The notes below the pieces were generated by a model. That model did no database searches. It was given only the letters and a program-made list of their open reading frames with translations, and was not told the DNA's origin. The position numbers were made by a program, and so were the translations under genes. Positions 26,221-35,508 of a stretch of DNA of 64,000 bases are shown here, piece by piece (positions within the stretch are counted from its first letter, which is position 1; every line of letters starts with the position of its first letter). Location of the stretch: assembly GCA_948500755.1 (NCBI GenBank), contig CAOOYH010000005.1, positions 33,875-97,874 of the forward strand, given 5' to 3'. Source of the DNA: an uncultured Lactobacillus sp. GTDB lineage: Bacteria; Bacillota; Bacilli; Lactobacillales; Lactobacillaceae.

Positions 26221-27230
26221 TAAATTGCATTTTCCTTGAGGAAACTTTGGATAATTTTTTCGCGCATGGCTAAGAATACAAGATTGTGTCCTGAAGGGTG
26301 AACGCGGTTGGTTAGTAAGATGAGTCCCGATTGTTTGATTCTGTCTAAAATTATCAAAGTTCCGGTAAAACCAGTATGTAAAATGATGGGATAATTAGCT
26401 TTTGGATCAAAACGCAAATCCCATCCCCATGAACGAGCTTTAACGGAGTGAGGATTTTTATTGTCAAACAATTCACTGACCAATTCTTGGCTATAAGGAA
26501 GAATATTGCGATCGAGTCCTAAATATCCCTTACTAATTTTAATTAAATCAGTCATATTTGAAAAAAGTCCAGCGGAGCCGCAGTCGGCGCCTAATTGTCG
26601 CGCTTTAGGATCATGGGGAGTACCTTGAAGAAGCTGTCCCTGAACAATTGCCGTAGGGGTACAGTCTGTTTTATTAGGATGGAAAGTGGTATGTTTTAGT
26701 TCCATAGGTTTTAAAATTTCTTGAGTCGCTACTTCTTGAACGGGGGCATCGTATATTTTTTTTATTACTAATCCTAATAAGATAAAGTTAGTATCAGCAT
26801 AGCGCATTTTTGTATTAAATTCATCAGTAACTGGCAGATGAATAATAGCATTTAAAAGATCGTCATGATTTAACTCATCTCGATGAGGTATCCAGCCACG
26901 AATCCCACTGGTGTGAGTCAATAAGTGAAAGAGGCGAACTCGGGAATCTTTAAATTCTGGAATAAATTCTTGTAAAGGCTCATTAAAGCTAAGCTTACCT
27001 TGGTCATATAATTTTAAAAGTACATTTTCAGTTGCTAAGACTTTTGTTAAGCTTGCTAAATCATATTCGGCAAAAGGGCTTAGCTGGGTTTTATTTGGAT
27101 ATAAACTTGCAAAACCGATTGTAGAAGTAAAAGCTTGATTTTTATTGATAAAAGCGTAATTTACGCCAGGTACTATTCGCTGAGATACCATAGATTCAAT
27201 TAAATGCTGAGTTGTAGAATAGTCGATCAT
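26220..27230 (-). CDS. Serine hydrolase, beta-lactamase/PBP-like (class C fold)
   Basis: 336-residue serine hydrolase of the beta-lactamase/EstB/AmpH-like family. The SxxK active site reads SLTK near residue 60, the second motif YADTN near residue 144 provides the tyrosine, and the third motif is HTGFTGT. There is no signal peptide, so a cytosolic esterase or peptidase role is likelier than cell-wall synthesis or drug resistance. The family is very broad and the substrate cannot be told. Single gene. Confidence 0.87.
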   Translation of the reverse strand: MIDYSTTQHLIESMVSQRIVPGVNYAFINKNQAFTSTIGFASLYPNKTQLSPFAEYDLASLTKVLATENVLLKLYDQGKLSFNEPLQEFIPEFKDSRVRLFHLLTHTSGIRGWIPHRDELNHDDLLNAIIHLPVTDEFNTKMRYADTNFILLGLVIKKIYDAPVQEVATQEILKPMELKHTTFHPNKTDCTPTAIVQGQLLQGTPHDPKARQLGADCGSAGLFSNMTDLIKISKGYLGLDRNILPYSQELVSELFDNKNPHSVKARSWGWDLRFDPKANYPIILHTGFTGTLIILDRIKQSGLILLTNRVHPSGHNLVFLAMREKIIQSFLKENAI

Positions 27231-27284
27231 AAAAGCTGTATCTCCATTTCAATTAAAATATAAGTGGTTTTATCTAATGTTTTC

Positions 27285-27313
27285 TTGACAATAATATCAC
27301 ATTCCTTTATAAT
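27285..27313 (+). promoter_or_regulatory. Consensus promoter of the tRNA pair
   Basis: TTGACA at 27285-27290 and TATAAT at 27308-27313, exactly 17 bases apart, 14 bases before the first tRNA. Confidence 0.9.
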
Positions 27314-27327
27314 ATTATTGTTGAATT

Positions 27328-27399
27328 TGCCCGTTGGTCAAATGGTTAAGACGCCACCCTCTCAAGGTGGAGTTACGAGTTCAATTCTCGTACGGGTGA
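27328..27399 (+). tRNA. tRNA-Glu (anticodon CTC)
   Basis: Cloverleaf of 72 nt: acceptor TGCCCGT with ACGGGTG, anticodon stem CCACC/GGTGG with loop CTCTCAA, and T arm ACGAG TTCAATT CTCGT. The anticodon CTC reads GAG. CCA is not encoded. The acceptor begins with weak T-G and G-T pairs, which is unusual. First of two tRNAs under one promoter. Confidence 0.85.
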
Positions 27400-27404
27400 T
27401 TGAC

Positions 27405-27477
27405 TGAGATATAGCCAAATTGGTAAGGCACAGGATTCTGGTTCCTGGATGTTTGGGTTCGAGCCCCAATATCTCAA
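27405..27477 (+). tRNA. tRNA-Gln (anticodon CTG)
   Basis: Cloverleaf with acceptor TGAGATA/TATCTCA, anticodon stem CAGGA/TCCTG around loop TTCTGGT, and T arm TTGGG TTCGAGC CCCAA. The anticodon CTG reads CAG. The U1-A72 pair typical of glutamine tRNA is present. CCA is not encoded. Confidence 0.88.
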
Positions 27478-27518
27478 TTAACTCCTTTTAGTTATTATTA
27501 TTAAACTATAAATTAAAC

Positions 27519-27549
27519 AAAAAAGATGGCTTAAAAGCCATCTTTTTTG
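27519..27549. terminator. Bidirectional intrinsic terminator
   Basis: Stem AAAAAAGATGGC/GCCATCTTTTTT with TTAAAA loop, between the tRNA pair and convergent murT. Confidence 0.88.
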
Positions 27550-27552
27550 TTT

Positions 27553-28905
27553 TTACATGCCAGCTTTGATAATCTTCTTTTCAGCCATTGTTTTACGTAA
27601 AGCCAGCATTGCAGTATAAGTTGATAAAATATAAACTTTCTTGGTTGGAAGTTTAGCAATTTCTTCAATTAAAGAATCATAATCTGGGCTAGTAAGCATA
27701 GTCCCTGGATCAAATCCGGAAATTTCAAGTCTAAAGTCCATATCATGCCAGCGTTCACCACCAACTAAGATCTTTTTAATCTTGTCTTTATTCAATCCTT
27801 CAAAATCTGCGTCCCAAATCCAAGAAGTATCGATTCCGTCCGCATGGTTAGCATTAAGTAAAGTAACTAAAGAATAGTCATCTTTTTCAGTATTTAACAT
27901 ATGTAAAACTTCATCCAGACCAACTGGATTTTTAACTAAGATTAAGTCAATATCTTTGTTCTTGTACTTAATTAATTCTTGACGTCCAAAAATACGCTTA
28001 TTTTCTGCAAAACTTTCCGCAACTTCTTCTTCGCTCAACCCAAACTGACGGGCTACAGAATAAGCAGCTAAAGCATTGTAAATATTGTAAGTACCACCAA
28101 TACCGATTGAGTAATCTTTTTCACCCATCCGGAATTTTAAACTATTAGGGGTTTGATCAATAATCTTGTTAACAGTGTATGTTAATTCTGGCCGGTGGTA
28201 GCCACAGTTGGGACAGAAGAAGTCCCCTAAGTTAGCATAAATACGTTCATGGAAGTGTAAAATATGATCACACTTAGGACATAAAACACCATCTGTATTA
28301 ACTGGTGCTTTAAAATCATTTTCTGGTTTATCATCAGGTAACTTGAAGCCATAGAAGACTTTCTTGTTGGGTAATTCAACTGATGAAAAAATACTTGCGT
28401 CCCCGTTTGCAATAATAGTTGCATCTGGTGCTAACTTAATTCCGTTAACGATCTTTTCATAGGTAGTATAAATTTCACCATAACGATCCATCTGATCACG
28501 GAAAATGTTAGTCAAAACAAAAGCACTTGGATGAAGAAGCTTAGTTACCATCTTAACATTGGCTTCATCAACTTCCAAAACGGCAATCTTACGCTTAACC
28601 TTTTTATTTTTATGGGCTAAAAAGGCAGTAACAATCCCTTGTTGCATGTTTGAACCTGATGGATTGGTTAAAATATCGCCATACTTTTTCTTAAGTGCTT
28701 CAACAATTAAAGCAGTTGTCATCGTTTTCCCATTAGTACCTGTTACGATAATTGTTTCATAGCCTTTGGCTAAAGAATTAAGTACTTCTGGGTCAATTTT
28801 CATTGCCAGTTTGCCTGGAAAACTGGTTCCACCTTTTAAAACATTATGCAAGAACCAATATGAGTTTTTTCCAGCAACTTTTGCAACACCTGATTTTAAA
28901 CTCAT
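27553..28905 (-). CDS. murT: Lipid II isoglutaminyl synthase, Mur ligase-like subunit MurT
   Basis: 450-residue Mur ligase-like protein. ATP-binding motif VTGTNGKTMTT (about residues 55-65), the Mur ligase central domain, and the MurT-specific zinc ribbon CPKC...CPNC inserted near residues 203-227, followed by the DUF1727 C-terminal domain. With the glutamine amidotransferase GatD it amidates the D-glutamate of lipid II to D-isoglutamine. In many Gram-positive genomes gatD lies next to murT; here it does not, so GatD must be encoded elsewhere or the system is incomplete. Confidence 0.92.
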   Translation of the reverse strand: MSLKSGVAKVAGKNSYWFLHNVLKGGTSFPGKLAMKIDPEVLNSLAKGYETIIVTGTNGKTMTTALIVEALKKKYGDILTNPSGSNMQQGIVTAFLAHKNKKVKRKIAVLEVDEANVKMVTKLLHPSAFVLTNIFRDQMDRYGEIYTTYEKIVNGIKLAPDATIIANGDASIFSSVELPNKKVFYGFKLPDDKPENDFKAPVNTDGVLCPKCDHILHFHERIYANLGDFFCPNCGYHRPELTYTVNKIIDQTPNSLKFRMGEKDYSIGIGGTYNIYNALAAYSVARQFGLSEEEVAESFAENKRIFGRQELIKYKNKDIDLILVKNPVGLDEVLHMLNTEKDDYSLVTLLNANHADGIDTSWIWDADFEGLNKDKIKKILVGGERWHDMDFRLEISGFDPGTMLTSPDYDSLIEEIAKLPTKKVYILSTYTAMLALRKTMAEKKIIKAGM

Positions 28906-29043
28906 GTAAATCCCTCACTTTAAAACTAAACTTTACTATATCATAGAGAGGGACCGAAAACGAGTTTTTTCGCCCTGTTTGACTACACAAAATTGATTTT
29001 TCCTCTATACTATATAGGCGGATAATTTTATAAAAGGGGAATA

Positions 29044-29646
29044 ATGATGGCGCAACTGTTTTTTAGATATGGAGCAATGAGCAGCGGCAAAACGATTGAG
29101 ATTTTAAAAGTTGCTCATAATTATGAAGCACAGGGTCGCAAGATTGCTTTAATGACCAGTGGTTTAGATACTAGAGATGGTGTAGGAACTGTTGCTTCTA
29201 GAATTGGGTTGCATCGAAAAGCAATTCCAGTTGATGATAAGATGAACTTGTTTGACTTAGTGCAAGCCAAAAGTACGAAGGATGAAGAAGCAGGTGATGG
29301 AAAAATTGCCTGTGTGTTAATTGATGAAGCTCAATTTTTAAAGAAACATCATGTCCTAGAATGCGCTAGAATTGTTGATGAGCTTAAAATTCCAGTAATG
29401 GCATTTGGACTTAAAAATGATTTTCAGAATCATCTTTTTGAAGGTAGCGAGAATTTATTGATCTATGCTGATAAAATAGAAGAGATGAAGACAATTTGTC
29501 ATTATTGTGGCCATAAAGCTACCATGAATTTAAGAATTAATAATGGCAAGCCCGTGTACGAAGGTGAACAAGTTCAAATTGGTGGCGATGAAAGTTATTA
29601 TCCAGTTTGTCGCTTCCATTATTTTCACCCAGATACAATAAGATAA
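29044..29646 (+). CDS. tdk: Thymidine kinase
   Basis: Type II thymidine kinase of 200 residues, salvage of thymidine to dTMP. P-loop GAMSSGKT at the N terminus, Walker B VLIDEAQFL, and a structural zinc site CHYCGH...CRFH. Divergent from murT. Ribosome site AAAGGGGA; either of two adjacent ATG codons could start. First gene of a tdk-prfA-prmC-sua5 unit that is common in Firmicutes. Confidence 0.95.
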   Translation: MMAQLFFRYGAMSSGKTIEILKVAHNYEAQGRKIALMTSGLDTRDGVGTVASRIGLHRKAIPVDDKMNLFDLVQAKSTKDEEAGDGKIACVLIDEAQFLKKHHVLECARIVDELKIPVMAFGLKNDFQNHLFEGSENLLIYADKIEEMKTICHYCGHKATMNLRINNGKPVYEGEQVQIGGDESYYPVCRFHYFHPDTIR

Positions 29647-29670
29647 TTTTTCAAAAGAGAGGATTTTTAG

Positions 29671-30756
29671 ATGGATAAAGTAATGGCACAACTTGAAGGC
29701 TTAGTTGCACACTATGAAGAACTTCAAGAAATGATGGCGGATCCTGAAGTCATCAATGATACAAAACGTTACATGGAAATTTCTAAGGAAGAAGCAGATC
29801 TTAGAGAAGTAGTTCAAAAATACAATAAGTATAAAGCCGATAAAAAAGAAATTGCTGACAACAAGGAAATCATTTCTAGTGAATCTGATAGTGATTTAGT
29901 AGAAATGGCCAAAGAAGAAAATGCTGATTTGGAAAAAGAAGTTGATGAACTTGAAGACCAAATCAAGATTTTGATGTTGCCAAAAGACCCTAATGACGAT
30001 AAGGATATCATCATGGAAATTCGTGGGGCTGCTGGTGGTGATGAAGCTTCTTTATTTGCTGGTGATTTGCTTAGAATGTATGAAAAATATGCTGAAAAAG
30101 AAGGCTGGAATGTTTCATTAATTGACTCAGAACCAACTGAAGTTGGCGGTTATAAACGAGTTGGCTTAATGATTACTGGGGATAAAGTTTATTCAAAACT
30201 TAAATACGAAAATGGTGCCCACCGTGTTCAACGTGTTCCAGTAACTGAATCACAGGGTAGAGTTCATACTTCAACGGCTACTGTTGCGGTTATGCCAGAG
30301 TATGAACAAGTTGATATTGACATTGATCCAAAAGATATTCGTGTTGATGTTTACCGTTCAAGTGGTGCGGGTGGTCAGCACATTAACAAAACTTCTAGTG
30401 CTGTGCGTATGACACACCTTCCAACTGGAATCGTCGTTGCTATGCAGGATCAAAGAAGTCAGCAACAAAACCGTGAAAAAGCTATGCAAATTTTAAAATC
30501 ACGTGTTTATGATTATTATGAAAGCCAAAACCGTGATCAATATGATGCTCAAAGAAAAGATGCCGTTGGTACAGGGGATCGTTCAGAAAGAATTAGAACT
30601 TATAACTATCCTCAAAACCGAGTTACGGATCACCGCATTGGCTTAACTATTAATAAATTGGACCGTGTAATGAATGGTGAACTTGATCAAATTATTGATG
30701 CGCTTATTTTGTATAACCAAACTAAGCAATTAGAGGAGTTGGCTGATAATGCCTAA
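29671..30756 (+). CDS. prfA: Peptide chain release factor 1
   Basis: RF1, 361 residues, terminates translation at UAA and UAG. The codon-reading PxT motif appears as VPVTES, and the peptidyl-tRNA hydrolysis loop as SSGAGGQHINKT; the glutamine of GGQ is methylated by PrmC, the next gene, whose ATG overlaps the prfA stop region by eight bases. Ribosome site AGAGAGGA. Confidence 0.97.
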   Translation: MDKVMAQLEGLVAHYEELQEMMADPEVINDTKRYMEISKEEADLREVVQKYNKYKADKKEIADNKEIISSESDSDLVEMAKEENADLEKEVDELEDQIKILMLPKDPNDDKDIIMEIRGAAGGDEASLFAGDLLRMYEKYAEKEGWNVSLIDSEPTEVGGYKRVGLMITGDKVYSKLKYENGAHRVQRVPVTESQGRVHTSTATVAVMPEYEQVDIDIDPKDIRVDVYRSSGAGGQHINKTSSAVRMTHLPTGIVVAMQDQRSQQQNREKAMQILKSRVYDYYESQNRDQYDAQRKDAVGTGDRSERIRTYNYPQNRVTDHRIGLTINKLDRVMNGELDQIIDALILYNQTKQLEELADNA

Positions 30757-31591
30757 AACTTTAAAAGAAGTACGTACAAAAGCAGGCGAAGTGGCAGAAA
30801 ATGCCCTTGCTGAAGATGTAGATTATGTTTTAGCAGAACGCTTAAATTTAACTCCCAGTGAATTTGAATTAAAACAAGACATGCCTTTAACTGATGAGCA
30901 AGTTAAGCAAATTCAAAAAGATGTTAAGAAATTAGCTAAAGGCATCTCTCCTCAGTATATTTTGGGCTATGCTTGGTTTTTGGGCTACAAGATTATGGTG
31001 GAGCGAGGAGTTCTAATTCCTCGATTTGAAACTGAAGAATTAGTGGAATGGGCTTTGGACAGTTTAAAAGATGGTGATACTGTACTTGATTTAGGAACTG
31101 GATCAGGCTGTATTACTGTGGCCTTAGGTAAAGAAGCTGAAAAGAAAGGGATTAAAGACCTTACTTTGTATGCTTCTGATATTACTGATAAAGCTTTGAG
31201 AATGAGTGAAGAAAACTTTCTGAATTATGATTTAGATGTGACTACTCGAAAGGCCAATGTTTTAATTGGTTTGGCAAAATTTGATAAGATTATTTCAAAT
31301 CCACCTTATATCAAAGAGAATGAAAAGAAGGACATGGATCAAAATGTACTTCAAAATGAGCCAAAAGAAGCTTTATTTGGTGGCAAAAATGGCATTGAAT
31401 TTTATGAAAAATTTGCCAAACAAGTTCGTGACCATTTAAATAGTCATGGGGAATTTTTCTTAGAGTATGGCTTTAGTGAAAAAGAACAATTAGAAGATTT
31501 GTTTGCTAGGGAGCTTCCTGATTTTGATATTGAATTCAGAAAGGATATGGCACAAAAGCCAAGAATGGTACATGGAAGGTGGCAAAAATAG
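30749..31591 (+). CDS. prmC: Release factor glutamine methyltransferase PrmC
   Basis: 280-residue SAM-dependent methyltransferase that methylates the GGQ glutamine of release factors. The SAM site DLGTGSGCITVALGKE and catalytic NPPYIKENE motif are intact. It overlaps prfA upstream, and its TAG shares a base with a GTG start of the next gene, a typical translationally coupled set. Confidence 0.95.
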   Translation: MPKTLKEVRTKAGEVAENALAEDVDYVLAERLNLTPSEFELKQDMPLTDEQVKQIQKDVKKLAKGISPQYILGYAWFLGYKIMVERGVLIPRFETEELVEWALDSLKDGDTVLDLGTGSGCITVALGKEAEKKGIKDLTLYASDITDKALRMSEENFLNYDLDVTTRKANVLIGLAKFDKIISNPPYIKENEKKDMDQNVLQNEPKEALFGGKNGIEFYEKFAKQVRDHLNSHGEFFLEYGFSEKEQLEDLFARELPDFDIEFRKDMAQKPRMVHGRWQK

Positions 31592-32586
31592 TGGAAACGA
31601 AGATTTTTGCTAAAGATCAAATAGATGAAGCAGTTGAATTGTTAAGAGAAGGCGAATTGGTAGCTTTTCCCACCGAAACTGTTTATGGATTAGGTGCAAT
31701 TGCAACTAAAGAGAAATCAGTTAAGAATGTTTATAAGGCCAAAGGGCGTCCAAGTGATAATCCTTTAATTGTAACTGTTTCTGATGAAAAAATGGTTAAA
31801 AGATATGCAAAAAGCGTGCCTGATCGTGCTAAGAAATTGATCAAACACTTTTGGCCTGGTCCTTTGACTATTTTGCTTTTTGTAAAAGAGGGTTCTTTAC
31901 CAACCGCTGTGACCGGCGGATTAAAGACAGTTGCTTTTCGTTGTCCTGATGATAAATTAACTCATGATTTAATTGCTAAGCTTGGCTATCCAATTGTTGG
32001 TCCATCAGCTAATACATCAACTAAGCCAAGTCCTACAACTGCTCAGCATGTTTATCATGATTTAAAGGGGAAAATCGCTGGAATTATTGATGGGGGAGAA
32101 ACCCGTGTGGGCCTTGAGTCAACCATTGTTGATTTATCAGTTGAAACCCCTATTGTTTTGCGTCCTGGTGAAATTACTCCTGAAGAAATTAGCGAAGTTT
32201 TAGGTGAAGAAGTTCTTATTAACACTGGTAAAGTGTCTGATAAAGAAATTCCAAAAGCTCCAGGAATGAAATACCGCCATTATGCTCCAAGTGCTCCAGT
32301 AGTTGTGGTTGATGATGTGAATGATTTTGCCAAAATTGATTTTAATGATCATATTGGTGTGATGGCTTTAGAAGATGAACTGGATAAAATTGATTTACCT
32401 AAGGCTAATAAATTTAATTTGGGTAAAAATTTAGTTGATGCAGATCATAATTTGTTTGGTGGTTTGCGCTATTTTGATGATAAAAAAGATATTACGCAAA
32501 TTTACGTTCAAGGCTTCAATGAGGGTCAAGCAAGCCTGGCGTATATGAATAGATTAAATAAAGCTGCCGGTGGGCATCATTTTTAG
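31591..32586 (+). CDS. Threonylcarbamoyl-AMP synthase, Sua5/YwlC type
   Basis: L-threonylcarbamoyladenylate synthase of 331 residues, first step in making the t6A37 modification of ANN-reading tRNAs. The YrdC core motifs are present: AFPTETVYGLGA, KAKGRPSDNPL and PSANTS; a Sua5 C-terminal domain follows, which distinguishes it from short YrdC. The GTG at 31591 is chosen because the GGAAGG site spaces with it, but a GTG at 31579 is possible. Last gene of the tdk-prfA-prmC unit. Confidence 0.9.
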   Translation: METKIFAKDQIDEAVELLREGELVAFPTETVYGLGAIATKEKSVKNVYKAKGRPSDNPLIVTVSDEKMVKRYAKSVPDRAKKLIKHFWPGPLTILLFVKEGSLPTAVTGGLKTVAFRCPDDKLTHDLIAKLGYPIVGPSANTSTKPSPTTAQHVYHDLKGKIAGIIDGGETRVGLESTIVDLSVETPIVLRPGEITPEEISEVLGEEVLINTGKVSDKEIPKAPGMKYRHYAPSAPVVVVDDVNDFAKIDFNDHIGVMALEDELDKIDLPKANKFNLGKNLVDADHNLFGGLRYFDDKKDITQIYVQGFNEGQASLAYMNRLNKAAGGHHF

Positions 32587-32596
32587 TGAAAATTTA

Positions 32597-32627
32597 AAGC
32601 AAAGGGTTTAAACCCTTTGCTTTTTTG
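32597..32627 (+). terminator. Intrinsic terminator after the sua5-type gene
   Basis: Near-perfect palindrome AAGCAAAGGGTTTAAACCCTTTGCTT with T run. Confidence 0.88.
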
Positions 32628-32678
32628 ATAAAATAATGATGATGTTACTTTAGTTTTTTATAGGAGGCAATAAGCAAT

Positions 32679-33308
32679 ATGGGTAAGTTTGTAGTTTTGG
32701 ATCACCCATTGATTCAACACAAATTGACAATTATTCGTCGTAAAGAAACTGGTTCTAACGAATTTCGTAGAATTGTCGGCGAAATTGGTGGTTTGATGAC
32801 CTATGAAATCACCAGAGATTTACCACTTGAAGATGTCGAAATTGAGACACCAGTTGGTAAGACAGTTCAAAAGGAAATTGCTGGTAAAAAATTGACTATT
32901 GTGCCAATTTTACGTGCAGGTATGGGGATGCTTAATGGTGTTCTTGAAATGGTACCATCAGCAAAAATTGCGGTAATCGGTATGTATCGCGACGAAAAGA
33001 CTTTGAAGCCACATGAATATTTCTTCAAGGCTCCAGAGGATATTGCAGAACGTGAATGTTTGATCGTTGATCCAATGCTTGCAACTGGTGGTTCAGCTAA
33101 TGATGCTATTGCTGCATTGAAGAAGCGTGGAGTTAAGGATATTAAGTTAGCCGTTTTAGTAGCAGCTCCAGAAGGTATTAAAGCCGTTCAAGAAGCAAAT
33201 CCTGATGTTGATATTTATGCAGCAGCAGAAGATGAAAAATTGCTTGATAATGGTTATATTTTCCCTGGTTTAGGGGATGCTGGAGATAGATTATTCGGTA
33301 CTAAATAA
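32679..33308 (+). CDS. upp: Uracil phosphoribosyltransferase
   Basis: 209-residue UPRTase forming UMP from uracil and PRPP. PRPP-binding motif VDPMLATGGSANDA and the uracil-contacting C terminus GYIFPGLGDAGDR are present. A TAGGAGG ribosome site stands before the ATG. It precedes the ATPase operon, an arrangement widespread in lactic acid bacteria; upp has its own promoter region after the terminator at 32.6 kb. Confidence 0.97.
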   Translation: MGKFVVLDHPLIQHKLTIIRRKETGSNEFRRIVGEIGGLMTYEITRDLPLEDVEIETPVGKTVQKEIAGKKLTIVPILRAGMGMLNGVLEMVPSAKIAVIGMYRDEKTLKPHEYFFKAPEDIAERECLIVDPMLATGGSANDAIAALKKRGVKDIKLAVLVAAPEGIKAVQEANPDVDIYAAAEDEKLLDNGYIFPGLGDAGDRLFGTK

Positions 33309-33428
33309 TCTTAATTCGTAAAAAAATAAAATTTAATGCGCTTACAATTTTCACAAAGTCATTTTTTGGTGTTAATATTGTAGACGTGTTCGAGTTTATT
33401 TCAACACGAGAAGGGAGGTCACGAAGTA

Positions 33429-34142
33429 ATGGAGAAATCATGGGTTGTTCAATTCATGGGGTTGAACTTTGATATGGTAGGTATTATTGGTTCAACACTT
33501 ATGGCATTGGCTGTTTTGTTCCTCTGCATTTGGCTTTCCAAGAAAGTTGAAATGAAACCAAATAAACGACAGAATGTGATGGAGTATATGCTCGACTTCA
33601 CTAATGGTATCGTTAAAGATAATGTGGAAGATGTCGACGCACAAAAACATCTATCGCTTTATGCTTTTGTTTTGTTTCTTTTCATTTGGTTCATGAACCA
33701 ATTAGGTATGTTCTTGGAAGTTAAAGTCGATGATTGGATGGTTATCAAATCACCAACTGCTGACCCTGTGGCGACAATGTCGTTTGCAATGATGACCTTG
33801 CTTCTATCATTCACGTTCGGAGTGCAAAAATTTGGTGTAGGTGGCTATTTAAAGAATTATGCTGCTCCAGTTAGTTTTTTACTACCAATTAATATAATTG
33901 AGGAATTTACTAACTTCTTAACACTATCATTGCGTCTGTACGGTAATATTTATGCTGGTGAAGTTTTACTAACATTAATTGGTAATCGCTTGGCTACAAG
34001 TTTCGGTCTACCAACTATGATTTTAGCAGCTCCATTGGCCATGATTTGGCAAGGTTTCTCTGTCTTCATTGGCTCTATCCAGGCATATGTATTTGTAACT
34101 CTATCAATGGTTTACATTGGTAAAAAAGTTACCAAAGAATAA
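33429..34142 (+). CDS. atpB: ATP synthase Fo subunit a
   Basis: 237-residue membrane subunit a with five to six helices. The essential arginine is in SLRLYGNIYAGEVLL, and the C-terminal Q-containing helix (SVFIGSIQAYVF) completes the proton half-channels. GGGAGG ribosome site. First gene of atpBEFHAGDC; no atpI gene precedes it. In lactobacilli this enzyme mainly pumps protons out to hold cytosolic pH. Confidence 0.96.
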   Translation: MEKSWVVQFMGLNFDMVGIIGSTLMALAVLFLCIWLSKKVEMKPNKRQNVMEYMLDFTNGIVKDNVEDVDAQKHLSLYAFVLFLFIWFMNQLGMFLEVKVDDWMVIKSPTADPVATMSFAMMTLLLSFTFGVQKFGVGGYLKNYAAPVSFLLPINIIEEFTNFLTLSLRLYGNIYAGEVLLTLIGNRLATSFGLPTMILAAPLAMIWQGFSVFIGSIQAYVFVTLSMVYIGKKVTKE

Positions 34143-34160
34143 TTTTTTGGAGGTTTATTT

Positions 34161-34385
34161 ATGTCAGAAGCTTTTAAATATCTTGCTGCATCAATTGCAG
34201 CTGGTTTAGCAGCCTTAGCTGCTTCTTACGGTAACGGTCAAGTTATTTCAAAGACTATTGAAAGTATGGCCCGTCAACCTGAGAGTGCAGGTAACTTAAG
34301 AGCAACTATGTTTATTGGTGTTGGTTTGATTGAAGCCGTTCCAATTCTAGCAATCGTTATTGCCTTCTTGATTCTCTTCCTTTAA
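34161..34385 (+). CDS. atpE: ATP synthase Fo subunit c
   Basis: 74-residue hairpin of two helices that forms the rotor ring. The proton-binding glutamate is in FIGVGLIEAVPIL and the polar loop is ARQPES. The absence of the sodium-ligand set indicates a proton-driven ring. Ribosome site TTGGAGG, 18 bases from atpB. Confidence 0.96.
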   Translation: MSEAFKYLAASIAAGLAALAASYGNGQVISKTIESMARQPESAGNLRATMFIGVGLIEAVPILAIVIAFLILFL

Positions 34386-34436
34386 TTTTAGTTTTTTAAG
34401 TTAAAGATAGATTATTAAAAGAGAGAAGGGCAGTAA

Positions 34437-34946
34437 ATGACAGTTCAAACATTATTTGCAGCCTCACATCACATATACCTAGGTAATGCTATCTGGTATC
34501 TTGTTATTTTTGCCATCCTAATGCTTTTGGTTAAGCATTATGCTTGGGGTCCTGTCTCTGATATGATGGAAAAACGGCGGCAAAAAATTATTGATGACTT
34601 GGATTCAGCTGCAAGCGATCGTAAGAAAGCCGAAACTTTGGCTAACGAGCGTGAAGCTGCATTAAAAGATTCAAGACAAGAGGCAACTAAAATTCTCTCT
34701 GACGCAAAGGAAAATGCGCAAAAGACAAGTAGTGAAATTGTAGCTAACGCTAACACTGATGCTGCTTCCATCCGAAAGAAAGCTGAAGAAGATGCTAAAA
34801 AAGCAAAGACTGAAGCTTTGGATGCTGCGCGTGATCAAGTTGCAGACATTTCTGTAGCAATTGCTGAAAAAATTATTGCTAAGAATTTATCTGCTGAAGA
34901 CCAAAAAGATTTAGTCAACCAATTTATTAAGGGGCTGAATGATTAA
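34437..34946 (+). CDS. atpF: ATP synthase Fo subunit b
   Basis: 169-residue peripheral stalk subunit: one N-terminal helix (about residues 15-32) and a long alanine- and lysine-rich coiled coil. The last two bases of the TAA overlap the ATG of atpH, which suggests coupled translation. Ribosome site AGAAGG. Confidence 0.95.
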   Translation: MTVQTLFAASHHIYLGNAIWYLVIFAILMLLVKHYAWGPVSDMMEKRRQKIIDDLDSAASDRKKAETLANEREAALKDSRQEATKILSDAKENAQKTSSEIVANANTDAASIRKKAEEDAKKAKTEALDAARDQVADISVAIAEKIIAKNLSAEDQKDLVNQFIKGLND

Positions 34947-35494
34947 TGGCTTTGAGTAGAGAAGAGATAGCTGCTCGTTATGGTACTGCATTGTTTGGCT
35001 TTGCAGAGGATAACAAGGTTTTAGATGATGTCTATGAAGAAGTGGGAGAATTGAAAAAAGCTGTTGAGGCAAATCCTGCTATCATTGGTGTCATGAGTGA
35101 TCCGGTTTTAAATGGTGAGGAAAAAAAGAAGACTTTAGAAGCTATTGAGAAAGATTTTTCTCAAGAAGTTCAAGGTTTCTTAAATTTATTACTAGAATAT
35201 AATCGTTTTGAATATCTAATAGATATCATTGATTACTTCAATAACCTTTATGATGAAAAGAAGTCAATTGCATCTGGTACTGTAACTACTGCAGTTAAAT
35301 TAGATGATGATCAACTTAAGCGTTTGGGTGATAGTTATGCAAATAAATATAACCTAAAGGCTGTGCGTCTTGAGAATAAAGTTGATCCAAGTATTTTAGG
35401 CGGCGTAATCCTTCAAGTAAAGGATCGTGTGATCGATGGGTCAGTAAAAACCCAACTTAAGAAGATTCGTACGCAATTAATTGATGAAAATTAA
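34946..35494 (+). CDS. atpH: ATP synthase F1 subunit delta
   Basis: 182-residue delta subunit that ties the b stalk to the F1 head. The N-terminal helical domain (SREEIAARYGTALFGFAEDN) and the C-terminal signature LGGVILQVKDRVIDGSVKTQLKKI are normal. Start overlaps atpF. Confidence 0.95.
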   Translation: MALSREEIAARYGTALFGFAEDNKVLDDVYEEVGELKKAVEANPAIIGVMSDPVLNGEEKKKTLEAIEKDFSQEVQGFLNLLLEYNRFEYLIDIIDYFNNLYDEKKSIASGTVTTAVKLDDDQLKRLGDSYANKYNLKAVRLENKVDPSILGGVILQVKDRVIDGSVKTQLKKIRTQLIDEN

Positions 35495-35508
35495 AAGAGG
35501 TGAAACCA

